Shown piece after piece: positions 19,202-27,034 of a stretch of DNA of 31,292 nucleotides; position 1 is the first letter of the stretch, and every line of letters starts with the position of its first letter. The notes beneath the pieces were generated by a model. The model had not been told where the DNA came from. It was given only the letters and a program-made list of their open reading frames with translations, and ran no database searches. Location of the stretch: contig JAICKM010000007.1 of the NCBI GenBank assembly GCA_025927935.1, forward strand, positions 1 to 31,292. Direction: 5' to 3'. The DNA comes from Chloroflexia bacterium (GTDB lineage Bacteria; Chloroflexota; Chloroflexia; QHBQ01; JADMIH01). The position numbers were made by a program, and so were the translations under genes.

Positions 19202-19240
19202 GCTAAAGTTAGCACGGGGCCACGGTGGAGCAAACGGGTG
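19202..19240 (-). promoter_or_regulatory. Palindromic element in the lon leader
   Basis: GCTAA-AG-TTAGC (19202-19213) is a perfect palindrome whose right arm continues as TTAGCAC, and GTGCTAC follows 22 bases later. TTAGCAC is also the outer part of the CIRCE half-site bound by HrcA, but the 22-base gap does not fit CIRCE (9 bases). Position between promoter and start codon suits an operator. Confidence 0.35.
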
Positions 19241-19258
19241 CTACCATTGCGCACCTGT

Positions 19259-19264
19259 ATTATA
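19259..19264 (-). promoter_or_regulatory. lon: Extended -10 promoter of lon
   Basis: The minus strand reads TATGG-TATAAT, a perfect -10 with a TGN extension in an A/T-rich patch. The -35 position is weak. Transcription would start near 19252 and give a leader of about 80 bases. Confidence 0.6.
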
Positions 19265-19515
19265 CCATAAATAAAAGCAATCCTGGAACGGAAGCGCGGC
19301 GGCTTCCCGATTCCCGATCCGTGGATCGAGTGATGCGCCGATTCATGCGATGCTGCGCGCCCATGCTACTATAATAGTAACGCATCGGCGCTGGTAACGG
19401 TTGCCTCCTCACCTCCTAACGCCAACTCTAGCAAGCGGGTATTAACGATGGGTTTAAGCCGCTTAGCGGTCGGATTACAGACCGTCAACCTCTGGCGCGG
19501 GCCGCCCGTGCCCCG
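19265..19515. other. Intergenic region between birA and the lon promoter
   Basis: No gene seen. TACTATAATAGTA (19367-19379) is a near-perfect palindrome that also contains a plus-strand TATAAT. CCGC-TTA-GCGG (19459-19469) and CGGTC/GACCG (19467-19471 with 19480-19484) share bases, so only one of these two hairpins can form at a time. The region also contains runs of CCTCC. No clear birA terminator was found. Confidence 0.4.
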
Positions 19516-20295
19516 CTAAAACAAGACTGTCCCGGCGATCACCGCTTGCTCACCCGCGGCGGTGCGGACCAGCAAGGTGCCGTCCGGGGCGACATGAAGC
19601 GCGGTGCCCTCGATGAGCACGCCATCGCCCGGATCGATGCGCACATAGCTGCCCAGCGTGGTCAGCGCATCGCGCCATTCGGCCCAGATCGCCGTATAGC
19701 CGCCCGCCTGCCAGCGCATGTAGCGGACCTCGGCCTCGGCCAGGATGCGCGCCAGCACCGCTTCGCGCGTGGGCAGCGGCGCGGCGATCTCCTGGCGCAG
19801 GCTGGTTGCCACGGCGCCTAGGCCCAGCGCATCCGGCTCCAGATCGACATTGACCCCGAACCCGGCGACCACAAACTCGGCCACTCCGCCGGTCAGCGTC
19901 ATCTCGCAGAGGATGCCCGCCAGCTTGCGGCCCCGGCAGAGCACGTCGTTCGGCCACTTCAGTCCGGCGGGCGCCCCCCAGGCCCGCGCCGCCACCTGCA
20001 CGGCCAGGGCGAAGATCATCGTCGGGGCAAAGGCTTCGGCGAGCGGCGTCTGCGGGCGCAACACCACCGAGGCCAGGATCGCGCTGCCCGGCGGCGCGGC
20101 CCAGGTCCGTCCGCGCCGCCCGCGCCCGCTCAGTTGCTCGTCGGCGACGACCAGCAACCCCTCCGGCGCCCCGGCGCGCGCCCGCTCGCGGGCCACATCG
20201 TTGGTCGACCCGGTCTGCGGCAAATACTCCAGGACGCGCCCGAAGCTGCGCGTGTTGAGCCGCGCGGCGATACTCTCCGGGGAGAGATGGGTCAC
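19516..20295 (-). CDS. birA: Biotin--[acetyl-CoA-carboxylase] ligase, group I
   Basis: The enzyme activates biotin with ATP and attaches it to the carrier protein of acetyl-CoA carboxylase and related enzymes. The 259-residue protein starts directly in the catalytic domain, with no helix-turn-helix, so it should not act as a repressor. Motifs: TGSTNDVA (28-35), the biotinyl-AMP loop GRGRRGRTWAAPPGS (57-71), KWPNDV (113-118) and GRKLAGIL (122-129) with the biotin-contacting Lys124. A short C-terminal SH3-like beta domain follows. The start is GTG at 20295, overlapping the cdd stop (GTGA), so translation is probably coupled. It is the last gene of the glmU operon. Confidence 0.95.
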   Translation of the reverse strand: MTHLSPESIAARLNTRSFGRVLEYLPQTGSTNDVARERARAGAPEGLLVVADEQLSGRGRRGRTWAAPPGSAILASVVLRPQTPLAEAFAPTMIFALAVQVAARAWGAPAGLKWPNDVLCRGRKLAGILCEMTLTGGVAEFVVAGFGVNVDLEPDALGLGAVATSLRQEIAAPLPTREAVLARILAEAEVRYMRWQAGGYTAIWAEWRDALTTLGSYVRIDPGDGVLIEGTALHVAPDGTLLVRTAAGEQAVIAGTVLF

Positions 20296-20729
20296 TCGGC
20301 GGTCTCCATCATATGGAAAGCAAGCGGCAGCAGTTCTTCGACGCTGGTTTCCACCACCGGGCCGTGCTCCGCGGGGGCGCCCAGCAGCACGCGATAGGAC
20401 GGACGAAACTCAGCCAGCACCTGGCGACAGGCGCCGCAGGGCGAGGCCGGCGCCGTATCGGTTTTTCCGGCCACCACAGCCAGGGCCGAAAACTCGCGCA
20501 CGCCCGCCGCCACGGCGCTGAAAATCGCCGTGCGCTCGGCACAGCAGGTGAGGCCGTAGGAGCTGTTCTCGATGTTACAGCCGGTAAAGATGCGGCCGTC
20601 CGCCGTGCGCAACGCCGCGCCGACCGGGAAGCCGGAGTACGGGATATAGGCATGGGCGCGGGCCGCCCGCGCCGCCGCCAGCAATTCCTGATCGGCGGCG
20701 GCCAGTTCGCTATAGTCGCGGGTTTGCAT
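20292..20729 (-). CDS. cdd: Cytidine deaminase
   Basis: It deaminates cytidine and deoxycytidine to uridine forms for pyrimidine salvage. The 145-residue length fits the small tetrameric family (about 130-145). The zinc site is complete: TCCAER with Cys63 and catalytic Glu65, and PCGACRQ with Cys98 and Cys101. YSGFPVGAAL and GCNIENSSYG are the expected substrate-side motifs. An in-frame GTG at 20762 would add eleven residues but has no ribosome site. ATG 20729 has GGAGA 13 bases upstream, a loose fit, so the start is uncertain. The gene overlaps birA by four bases and follows the CNNM gene by about 50 bases. Confidence 0.95.
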   Translation of the reverse strand: MQTRDYSELAAADQELLAAARAARAHAYIPYSGFPVGAALRTADGRIFTGCNIENSSYGLTCCAERTAIFSAVAAGVREFSALAVVAGKTDTAPASPCGACRQVLAEFRPSYRVLLGAPAEHGPVVETSVEELLPLAFHMMETAE

Positions 20730-20782
20730 GGGCTTGCTGATGTCTCCATTCTCGGGCCACACGGGGCACCCGATATTTGCGC

Positions 20783-22120
20783 CTACTCGCCAGGCCGGAC
20801 CGGCGAATCCACCGGCAACAGGCTGGGCGTGCTGGGCATGGGCGGCGGCATGTCCGGCGGGCCGGGCGGCACCTCACCCCGGCGCACATCGACCTGCTTG
20901 ATGCGCAAGCCTTCGGTCGCTACGACGGTGATGGTGATATCCTCCTCGGTAATGGAGTCGCCCACGATGGGGATGCGGCCCAGGCGCTCCTGCACCAGGC
21001 CGCCCACCGTCTCCACATCCGCGCCTTCCAGATCGGTGCCCAACAGATCGTTCAGGTCGTCCAGCGGCAAGCGGGCGTCGCAGCGCCATTCGTTGGGACT
21101 CACTTCCTCCAGCAGCACCGGCTCTCGATCGTATTCGTCCTGGATCTCGCCGACGATCTCTTCCACCAGGTCTTCAATCGTGACCAGGCCGGAAGTGCCG
21201 CCATACTCGTCCACCACGATCGCCATCTGCAAACGGTGCTGCTGGAGGTCGCGCAAGAGTTCGCTGACCCGCTTGGTTTCCGGGATGAAATGGGCCGGGC
21301 GCACCAGCTCCGGCAACGGCTGATCCGGGTGGCCCTGGCGCAGCGCCAGGAGCAGGTCTTTGGCGTTCACAATGCCGACGACGTTATCGATATTCTCGTG
21401 ATAAACCGGCAGCCGGGTATGGCCGCATTCGAGGATGCTGTCGATAACGGCGATCAGCGGCTCATTGTCGGCGGCGGCCACCATATCGGTGCGCGGCACC
21501 ATCACCTCGCGAACCACCGTGTCGCCAAACTCGAAAATCTGTTGGATGAGTTCTTCTTCGTCGGCCTGGATGACGCCCTCGTCCTCGCCGGTATTGACCA
21601 GTTGGCGCATCTCCTCTTCGGTGATATAGTGGCCCGCTTCCCGCCCCCCGTCGAGGAAGCGCGCGAGCGGGCGGGCCATCCAATAGAGGACGCTCAGCAG
21701 GGGCGTGAGCACGGCGCGCAGCACCGTGACATAGCCAATCAGCAAGAGGGCGGCGCGTTCCGGATTGCGCACGGCGATAGCCTGCGGCGCCAGCAGGCTC
21801 ACCACGAGCGCGATCAGCGTCAACAGCGCCAGCGCGCCGCTGACCGTGGGCAGATCCTGAGCAAAGTGCAGCACCAGCCCGGTTGCCACGCCCACCATGA
21901 CGACAATCAAGATCAGGTTCGCGGCGCGGATGATCGTGTGCAGGCGGGGTGCGCCCAACAACTCGGAGAGGGCCTGCGCCCGCGGGACCCCGCGATCCAG
22001 TAACTGGTGCAAGCGCAGGCGGCTGACATTGGTCAACGCCGTTTCCACGCCCACGTTGCAGGCCAGCAGCAGTAGGCAGAGTGCAATGACGACGAGGCTG
22101 ATTATACTACCAGGATCCAA
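20783..22120 (-). CDS. CNNM/CBS-pair membrane protein (hemolysin C/CorC family)
   Basis: The 445-residue protein has the full family layout: a DUF21/CNNM membrane domain with hydrophobic segments at about 5-25, 65-90, 95-115 and 125-150; two CBS domains (about 205-325) with VMVPRTDMVAA, GHTRLPVYHENIDNVVGIV and MAIVVDEYGGTSGLVTIEDL; and a C-terminal CorC_HlyC domain ending near 415. A Pro-rich tail follows. Members act in Mg2+ homeostasis or metal efflux; the older hemolysin name is historical. The start is TTG at 22120, supported by GGAAGGA five bases upstream; no ATG is near. It lies 56 bases after prs in the glmU operon. Confidence 0.93.
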   Translation of the reverse strand: MDPGSIISLVVIALCLLLLACNVGVETALTNVSRLRLHQLLDRGVPRAQALSELLGAPRLHTIIRAANLILIVVMVGVATGLVLHFAQDLPTVSGALALLTLIALVVSLLAPQAIAVRNPERAALLLIGYVTVLRAVLTPLLSVLYWMARPLARFLDGGREAGHYITEEEMRQLVNTGEDEGVIQADEEELIQQIFEFGDTVVREVMVPRTDMVAAADNEPLIAVIDSILECGHTRLPVYHENIDNVVGIVNAKDLLLALRQGHPDQPLPELVRPAHFIPETKRVSELLRDLQQHRLQMAIVVDEYGGTSGLVTIEDLVEEIVGEIQDEYDREPVLLEEVSPNEWRCDARLPLDDLNDLLGTDLEGADVETVGGLVQERLGRIPIVGDSITEEDITITVVATEGLRIKQVDVRRGEVPPGPPDMPPPMPSTPSLLPVDSPVRPGE

Positions 22121-22176
22121 GCGTATCCTTCCCTCACGGCTCCGCAGTATCCGGAGAGGTTGCCGGATCGCGTCCC

Positions 22177-23142
22177 CTATGACGCGTCGTCACCCTGGCG
22201 GAACAGCGAGCTTACCGACCGATCATTGTGGATGCGATCAATCGCCTCGGCCAGCATGGGGGCCACGCTCAAGATCTCGATCTTGGACGGCCCGTGCGCC
22301 GGAGGATCGCCCAGCAACGGTATGGTATCGGTCAGCAACAGCCGGCTAAACGGCGAGGCTTCCATTTGCGCGCGCACCCCATCGGCGAACGCGGCATGAG
22401 TGGCGCAGGCATACACAGCGCGGGCGCCGCGCTCAAACAGCACGCGCGCCGCCTCCATCAGCGTCCCCCCGGTCAGGATCATATCGTCGATCAGGATCGC
22501 GGTGCCCCCGGCCACATCGCCCACCATGTCGATCATGGCCGTGCGGTCCACGCCGGGATGATGCTTGGCGATAAACGCCAGGTTGCCCCCGACAATATCG
22601 CGGAACTCCATCGCCCAGCCGACCCGCCCCGCATCGGGCGCGACGATCACCGGGTTGGGCAAATGCAGATCGCGCAGATGCGCGGCCAGCAGATAGCGCG
22701 CCTGGAGATGATCTACCGGGATGTCGAAGAAGCCCTCGATGGCCGGGGCATGGAGGTCGCAGGTTAAGATGCGGTCGGCGCCCGCCTCCACCAGCAGGTT
22801 GGCAACCAGTTTGGCGGTAATCGGTTCGCGGGGCGCGGTCTTTTTCTCTTGCTTGGCGTAGCCGTAATAGGGAATCACCGCCGTCACGCGCGCTGCCGAC
22901 GACCGGCGCAGGGCGTCGAGCATGATCAGCAGTTCCATGAGGTGCTCGTTGACCGGGTACGAGGTGGGCTGGACGACATAGATGTCATCGCCGCGCACAC
23001 TCTCGTCGATACGCACGCGGGTCTCGCCGTTGCGGTAGCGCCCCACAATCGCCTTGCCCAGCCGCACCCCCAGGCAGCGACAAATGGCCTCGGCCAGAGG
23101 CCGGTTCGCACTGCCGCTGAACACCTGCAAGGCTCTACTCAT
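22177..23142 (-). CDS. prs: Ribose-phosphate pyrophosphokinase family protein (divergent)
   Basis: The family makes PRPP from ribose 5-phosphate and ATP for nucleotide, His and Trp synthesis. The 321-residue length and most motifs match class I enzymes: FSGSANRPLAEAI at the start, YYGYAKQEKK, PREPITAKLVANLL, CDLHAPAIEGFFDIPVDHL and THAAFADG. Three sites differ from the E. coli and B. subtilis enzymes: RQDRK is KQEKK, DKRRP is AKHHP, and the ribose-phosphate loop DDMIDTGGT is DDMILTGGT with Leu223 for Asp. Some described bacterial enzymes also vary in this loop, so it may still be active. The glmU-prs order is also found in Firmicutes (gcaD-prs). The ATG overlaps the glmU stop (ATGA). Confidence 0.88.
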   Translation of the reverse strand: MSRALQVFSGSANRPLAEAICRCLGVRLGKAIVGRYRNGETRVRIDESVRGDDIYVVQPTSYPVNEHLMELLIMLDALRRSSAARVTAVIPYYGYAKQEKKTAPREPITAKLVANLLVEAGADRILTCDLHAPAIEGFFDIPVDHLQARYLLAAHLRDLHLPNPVIVAPDAGRVGWAMEFRDIVGGNLAFIAKHHPGVDRTAMIDMVGDVAGGTAILIDDMILTGGTLMEAARVLFERGARAVYACATHAAFADGVRAQMEASPFSRLLLTDTIPLLGDPPAHGPSKIEILSVAPMLAEAIDRIHNDRSVSSLFRQGDDAS

Positions 23143-24599
23143 GCGGGTGGGTCGCTCCCCTCACGCGGCGGGGCATCCGGGCCGCCCCGCTCCGGCGGGC
23201 CGCCGTTGAGCCAGCGGATGATCCGCGCGGGCACCCCGACCACCAGCGCGCCGGGCGGCACATCCTTGTTCACCACGGCGCCCGCCCCGGTTTGCGCGCC
23301 CGCGCCCACGGCGACCGGGGCGATCAGCACGCTATCCGAACCGATAAACACATCGGGGCCGATCTGGGTGCGGTTTTTCACCCCTTTATTAAAGTTGGCG
23401 GTAATCGTGCCCGCGCCGATGTTTGTATTGTCCCCGACTTCGGCGTCGCCGATGTAGCTGAAGTGGCCCTGGGCCACGTTGCGGCCCAGCCGCGCATTCT
23501 TGACCTCGGCAAAGTTGCCCAGATGCACGCCGGTGGAGAGGTAGGCGCCGGGGCGCAGGTGGTTGAATGAGCCGATATCGACGCCGTCTTCCACCACGCA
23601 ATCTTCCAACAGCGAGCTCCCGATGATGCAGCCGTCGCCCACCACAGCGTCCACCAGGCGGGCCTGCGGACCCAGGCGGCAATCGGCGCCCACGCGGGTC
23701 TGGCCTTGCAGGTAGCAGCCGGGATAGAGAATAGTATCCTGGCCCAACGTCACGTCGAGATCGATGTACGTCGTGGCCGGGTCGATCATGGTCACGCCTT
23801 CGAGCAGCCAGCGGGTGCGGATGCGGTTACGGATGACGAGATCGGCCTCGGCCAGTTGGACGCGATTGTTGATCCCGGCGACCTCTTCCATGCCGCTGAC
23901 CTGGAAAGTCTGCACGCTGCCGGGCTGTTCGCGGATCGCCACGGCGATCATGTCGGTGAGGTAATATTCGCCCGCGCCGGGGTGGAGCGGCAATTCGGCC
24001 AGCCGCGGCCAGAGCCAGGCGGAATCGAAGCAATAGATGCCGCTGTTGGTCTCTTTTAGCGCCCGTTGTTCGGGGGTCGCCACACGCTCCTCGATGATGT
24101 CGAGGACCTCGCCGTTCGCGTCGCGGATAATGCGCCCGTAGCCGGTGGGATCTTCGGCGATGCAAGTGAGAATGGTGGCGCGCACGCCGGGCCGCGAGTG
24201 GTGGAGGCGCACGAGATCGGTCAGGGTTGTGGAGCGCAAGAGCGGGGAGTCGCCGTAGAGGACCAGCACCGTGCCGGCCTGCCCCTCGACGGCGGCGCGG
24301 GCCTGGAGAACGGCGTGCCCGGTGCCCAGTTGCTGCGCCTGGGTCACGTACTCGTAGCCGGGACCCATAGCGACCTGCACCTGCTCGCCGCCGTGGCCCA
24401 CGACCAGCACGGTCCGTTGGGGTTCCAGCGGCGCTACGGCCCGCACGACATGTTCCACCAGCGGCACGCCCGCGATACGGTGCAACACTTTGGGCAGCTT
24501 GGAACGCATCCGTTTGCCCATCCCCGCGGCGAGCACCACCGCCGCGAGGCGCGGGGAGCGTGAGGCGGCGGTGTCTTCGGTTGCAGGCTCAGTAGTCAT
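23139..24599 (-). CDS. glmU: Bifunctional GlmU: GlcN-1-P acetyltransferase / GlcNAc-1-P uridyltransferase
   Basis: It makes UDP-GlcNAc for peptidoglycan and other glycans in two steps. The N-terminal uridyltransferase shows VVLAAGMGKRMRSKLPKVLH (about 20-40), the GTGHAVLQA segment, GDSPLL and TNSGIYCFD. The C-terminal left-handed beta-helix begins near 265 with hexapeptide repeats and contains the acetyl-transfer His in QGHFSYIGDAEVG and GAGTITANFN. The 486 residues are slightly longer than usual because of a Pro/Gly-rich tail of about 20 residues. The ATG has AGGA four to five bases upstream. It is the first gene of the operon with prs, the CNNM gene, cdd and birA, behind a good promoter. 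Confidence 0.96.
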   Translation of the reverse strand: MTTEPATEDTAASRSPRLAAVVLAAGMGKRMRSKLPKVLHRIAGVPLVEHVVRAVAPLEPQRTVLVVGHGGEQVQVAMGPGYEYVTQAQQLGTGHAVLQARAAVEGQAGTVLVLYGDSPLLRSTTLTDLVRLHHSRPGVRATILTCIAEDPTGYGRIIRDANGEVLDIIEERVATPEQRALKETNSGIYCFDSAWLWPRLAELPLHPGAGEYYLTDMIAVAIREQPGSVQTFQVSGMEEVAGINNRVQLAEADLVIRNRIRTRWLLEGVTMIDPATTYIDLDVTLGQDTILYPGCYLQGQTRVGADCRLGPQARLVDAVVGDGCIIGSSLLEDCVVEDGVDIGSFNHLRPGAYLSTGVHLGNFAEVKNARLGRNVAQGHFSYIGDAEVGDNTNIGAGTITANFNKGVKNRTQIGPDVFIGSDSVLIAPVAVGAGAQTGAGAVVNKDVPPGALVVGVPARIIRWLNGGPPERGGPDAPPREGSDPPA

Positions 24600-24652
24600 A
24601 AAGTCCTGGACGCAACGTTAGGCGATGTGAGCAGCCGGTTCTAATTGGCACG

Positions 24653-24682
24653 AGTCTAACCCATTGCCCGCCCATTTGTCAA
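24653..24682 (-). promoter_or_regulatory. Sigma70-type promoter of the glmU operon
   Basis: On the minus strand a perfect TTGACA (24677-24682) is followed by an 18-base spacer and TAGACT (24653-24658). Transcription would start near 24646, about 47 bases before the glmU ATG. Confidence 0.75.
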
Positions 24683-24778
24683 GCAAATTCAGCGCGCGGC
24701 GGCGCCGCAATCCGCCGCCGCCCCGGCACGGTTGGCGGCGCCCGCCCCGCCTTCTGCACGCCAAAGCCCAATGCGTGG

Positions 24779-24784
24779 TATTGT
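24779..24784 (+). promoter_or_regulatory. Possible -10 for the M23 peptidase gene
   Basis: TATTGT preceded by TGG lies about 44 bases upstream of the GTG start. There is no good -35. The call rests on position and the TGN extension only. Confidence 0.3.
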
Positions 24785-24827
24785 CCATGCTGTCAAAGTG
24801 AGCGTCTGCGCTAAAGGAGAACCGCCT

Positions 24828-26243
24828 GTGCTACGTCGTCTGATCGTCTTGTTCGCTATCCTGCCGGCTGTGTTTGCCGGCGGGCGCCCGGCAGCCGCCT
24901 CGTCCGCCGTGCCGCGCAGCCCGCTACCCCTACCCCCGGCGGCCAGTCCGCAGTTGAGCGGCGGCTTCGCCCAGTTCTGGCAGGACCACAACGGGGCGCT
25001 GCTCTTCGGCGCGCCGCTCACCGGCGAGTTGCAGGAGGGCGGGCTGACCGTCCAGTATCTGGAGCGCGCCCGGTTGGAATGGCACCCCGACTACCCGCCC
25101 GGTTCCCAGATCACGCTGGGCCGATTGGGCGCCGAGGCCACTCAGGGCCGATCCTTCCCAGCCATCGCCGCGTTCCCCTCCAACCCCGGCCATCGCTACT
25201 TTGCCGCCACGGGCCACAGCATCCAGGGCGACATCCTGCGCTTCTGGGAAGCGAACGGCGGCCTGGCGATCTTCGGCTACCCGCTCTCCGAGGAACTGAC
25301 TGAGGATGGGCGCACGGTGCAGTATTTCGAGCGCACTCGCCTGGAGCACCACCCCGAACTGGGGGCAACCGGCTACCGGGTGCTGCCCACGCCACTCGGC
25401 GCCCTGGCGGTGGGCAAGCGGGCGACGACCGCCGCCGTGGTCTTCGAGCCGCCGGAGGTGCAAGAGGGCCACACCGTGCTGATCAAGGTGCTGCCCGCGC
25501 CCGGCACGCGGCTGGTGGGCGGCACGCTGGGCGGCAACACCCTGTCCTTCACCTGCTGCTTGCCGCTGAGCCTGCCGGGCGGCGCGCAAACGCTGCCCTG
25601 GGCGGTGGGCGGCGTGGAATCGTACCAGTCACCCGCTACCCTGGGCCTGCGCTTGACCTTGCAGGATGCAGACGGCGCCACAACGCAGATCGAGCGCACG
25701 CTGCCGGTGCAACGCTACCCCTACCCCACGCTGCGCCAGCAGTACAACGGGCCGCGCACCAATCCGGACGTGCGCGCCAACGAACACGCCGTCATCGACG
25801 CCGTGTTTGCCGGGCGAGATCTGGAACCGCAATGGCAGGGCATGTTCGTCGCGCCGTTGCACCGCAGCCTGGTCGTCAACGCGCCTTTCGGCCAGCGCCG
25901 CGCCTATAACGCCGAGCCGCCCTATGAGGTGCATACCGGGGTAGACTTCGACGCGAGCATGGGGACGCCGGTCTATGCCCCGGCTCCGGGCCGGGTCGTC
26001 TTCGCCCGCACGCTGCCGCTACGCGGCAACACGGTCATCGTGGACCACGGCGGGGGCGTGTTCACGCTCTACGCGCACCTCTCGGCCTTCCGCGCCACGG
26101 TGGGCCAGCGAGTGCGGACAGGGGATGTGCTGGCCCTGGTCGGCAGCACGGGTAACGCGCTGGGGCCGCACCTGCACTGGGAGGTCCACGCCGCCGGTCC
26201 CGCAGTGCAGCCCGAACAGTGGCTGGCGCGCAGCTTCCCCTGA
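24828..26243 (+). CDS. Secreted M23 (LytM-type) peptidase with tandem FW/FG repeats
   Basis: The 471-residue protein has a signal peptide (about 1-26, ending AAASSA). Two related repeats follow at about 45-88 and 134-190, sharing FW..NG(A/G)L..FG.PL..EL...G.TVQY.ER.RLE.HP. Next come a beta-rich linker (200-295) and an M23 domain with VHTGVDFD (zinc ligands His369, Asp373), YAHLS (His417) and GPHLHWEVH (His448, His450). M23 enzymes cut peptide cross-links of peptidoglycan; the repeats may bind the wall, in the manner of LGFP repeats. The GTG at 24828 has AAAGGAG eight bases upstream and gives a proper signal peptide, unlike the ATG at 24732. It is the only plus-strand gene and is divergent from glmU. 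Confidence 0.9.
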   Translation: MLRRLIVLFAILPAVFAGGRPAAASSAVPRSPLPLPPAASPQLSGGFAQFWQDHNGALLFGAPLTGELQEGGLTVQYLERARLEWHPDYPPGSQITLGRLGAEATQGRSFPAIAAFPSNPGHRYFAATGHSIQGDILRFWEANGGLAIFGYPLSEELTEDGRTVQYFERTRLEHHPELGATGYRVLPTPLGALAVGKRATTAAVVFEPPEVQEGHTVLIKVLPAPGTRLVGGTLGGNTLSFTCCLPLSLPGGAQTLPWAVGGVESYQSPATLGLRLTLQDADGATTQIERTLPVQRYPYPTLRQQYNGPRTNPDVRANEHAVIDAVFAGRDLEPQWQGMFVAPLHRSLVVNAPFGQRRAYNAEPPYEVHTGVDFDASMGTPVYAPAPGRVVFARTLPLRGNTVIVDHGGGVFTLYAHLSAFRATVGQRVRTGDVLALVGSTGNALGPHLHWEVHAAGPAVQPEQWLARSFP

Positions 26244-26268
26244 TCGCCACCCAGTAAACCTTACCACC

Positions 26269-26344
26269 TGTCATTCTAAGCGCAGTGAAGAATCTCGTCT
26301 CGTGCCGATCCACGACGAGACTCTTCGCTGCGCTCAGAGTGACA
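26269..26344. repeat. Palindromic repeat, copy 1 (TCATTCTGAGCG type)
   Basis: A 76-base imperfect palindrome: the left arm begins TGTCATTCTAAGCGCAG and contains GAAGAATCTCGTC; the right arm contains GACGAGACTCTTCGCTG and ends CAGAGTGACA. This type of interspersed palindrome is, to my knowledge, frequent in Chloroflexota and some other high-GC phyla. It sits between convergent genes and could act as a two-way terminator. Confidence 0.85.
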
Positions 26345-26357
26345 AGTAAATGCCCCC

Positions 26358-26434
26358 TGTCATTCTGAGCGTAGCGAAGAATCTCGTCTCGGGCCGGGTC
26401 TATGACGAGACTCTTCGCTGCGCTCGGAGTGACA
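26358..26434. repeat. Palindromic repeat, copy 2
   Basis: A 77-base copy in the same orientation as copy 1, 13 bases after it. Left arm TGTCATTCTGAGCGTAGC, right arm ending CGGAGTGACA. The arms match copy 1 with a few substitutions, while the central loop differs more. It ends 16 bases before the kptA stop. Confidence 0.85.
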
Positions 26435-26450
26435 AATATGGAAAGAAGGC

Positions 26451-26996
26451 TCAGAGCAGCCGCAGATATTCCGGGGGCACGGCATCGACCAACCACACGC
26501 CGTTCGCCGAGCAATAGAACGGGCGGCCCGCCAGCTGCATGGCCGCCGCGTCTACAGCGAAGACCACGGGCGCCCCGTGGCGCGCGCCGACGATGCGCGC
26601 CGTCTCCGCATCGCGGGACAGATGGACGTGGTGGCGGGACATCTTCCTCAAGCCCTCACGCCGGATCGTCTCAACCAGGTGGGCGGCTGTTCCGTGATAG
26701 AGCAGCGGGGGCGGCGTGACCGGATCCAGTTGCAGGTCCACCGCCACACTGTGCCCCTGGTTCGCTCGGATGAGTGTGCCGGTGGGGTCCAGCGAAAAGC
26801 GCTGCTTGTTGTTGCGCGCGATCACTTCCTCCAGTTCGGCGCGGCTGATGGGGAAGTGCAGGCGGGCGCAGGCGGCGAGCAGATCATCCACCGGCACCCA
26901 GCCGCCGGGCTGTAAGGTCAGGCCCAGGCGCTGCGGCTGGTGGCGCAGGTGTTTGCTGAGATATTTGCTGACCTTCACCAGGCGCGTTTCGTCCAT
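26451..26996 (-). CDS. kptA: RNA 2'-phosphotransferase (Tpt1/KptA)
   Basis: The 181-residue protein matches the full KptA family. The N-terminal winged-helix part has VSKYLSKHLRHQP and LTLQPGGWVPVDDLL. The C-terminal ADP-ribosyltransferase-like part has LYHGTAAHLVETI, GLRKMSRHHVHLS and a final FYCSANGVWLVDAVPPEYL segment. The enzyme moves an internal 2'-phosphate from RNA to NAD+, giving ADP-ribose 1'',2''-cyclic phosphate. In eukaryotes this finishes tRNA splicing; the bacterial role is not settled. The ATG at 26996 has GAGGA six bases upstream. It lies downstream of the VanW-family gene, with a hairpin between them. Confidence 0.95.
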   Translation of the reverse strand: MDETRLVKVSKYLSKHLRHQPQRLGLTLQPGGWVPVDDLLAACARLHFPISRAELEEVIARNNKQRFSLDPTGTLIRANQGHSVAVDLQLDPVTPPPLLYHGTAAHLVETIRREGLRKMSRHHVHLSRDAETARIVGARHGAPVVFAVDAAAMQLAGRPFYCSANGVWLVDAVPPEYLRLL

Positions 26997-27034
26997 GCTG
27001 TGTCCTCAGCAAGCTGCTGGCTCGCCGTAAACAA

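Noticed and set aside
19202..19240. CIRCE (HrcA) element before lon
   Set aside because: The half-sites are 22 bases apart and incomplete; CIRCE needs a 9-base gap and full TTAGCACTC arms.
19451..19500. A tRNA-like anticodon arm on the minus strand (CTGTAAT loop)
   Set aside because: There is no T-arm consensus, acceptor stem or CCA in register, so it does not fold as a tRNA.
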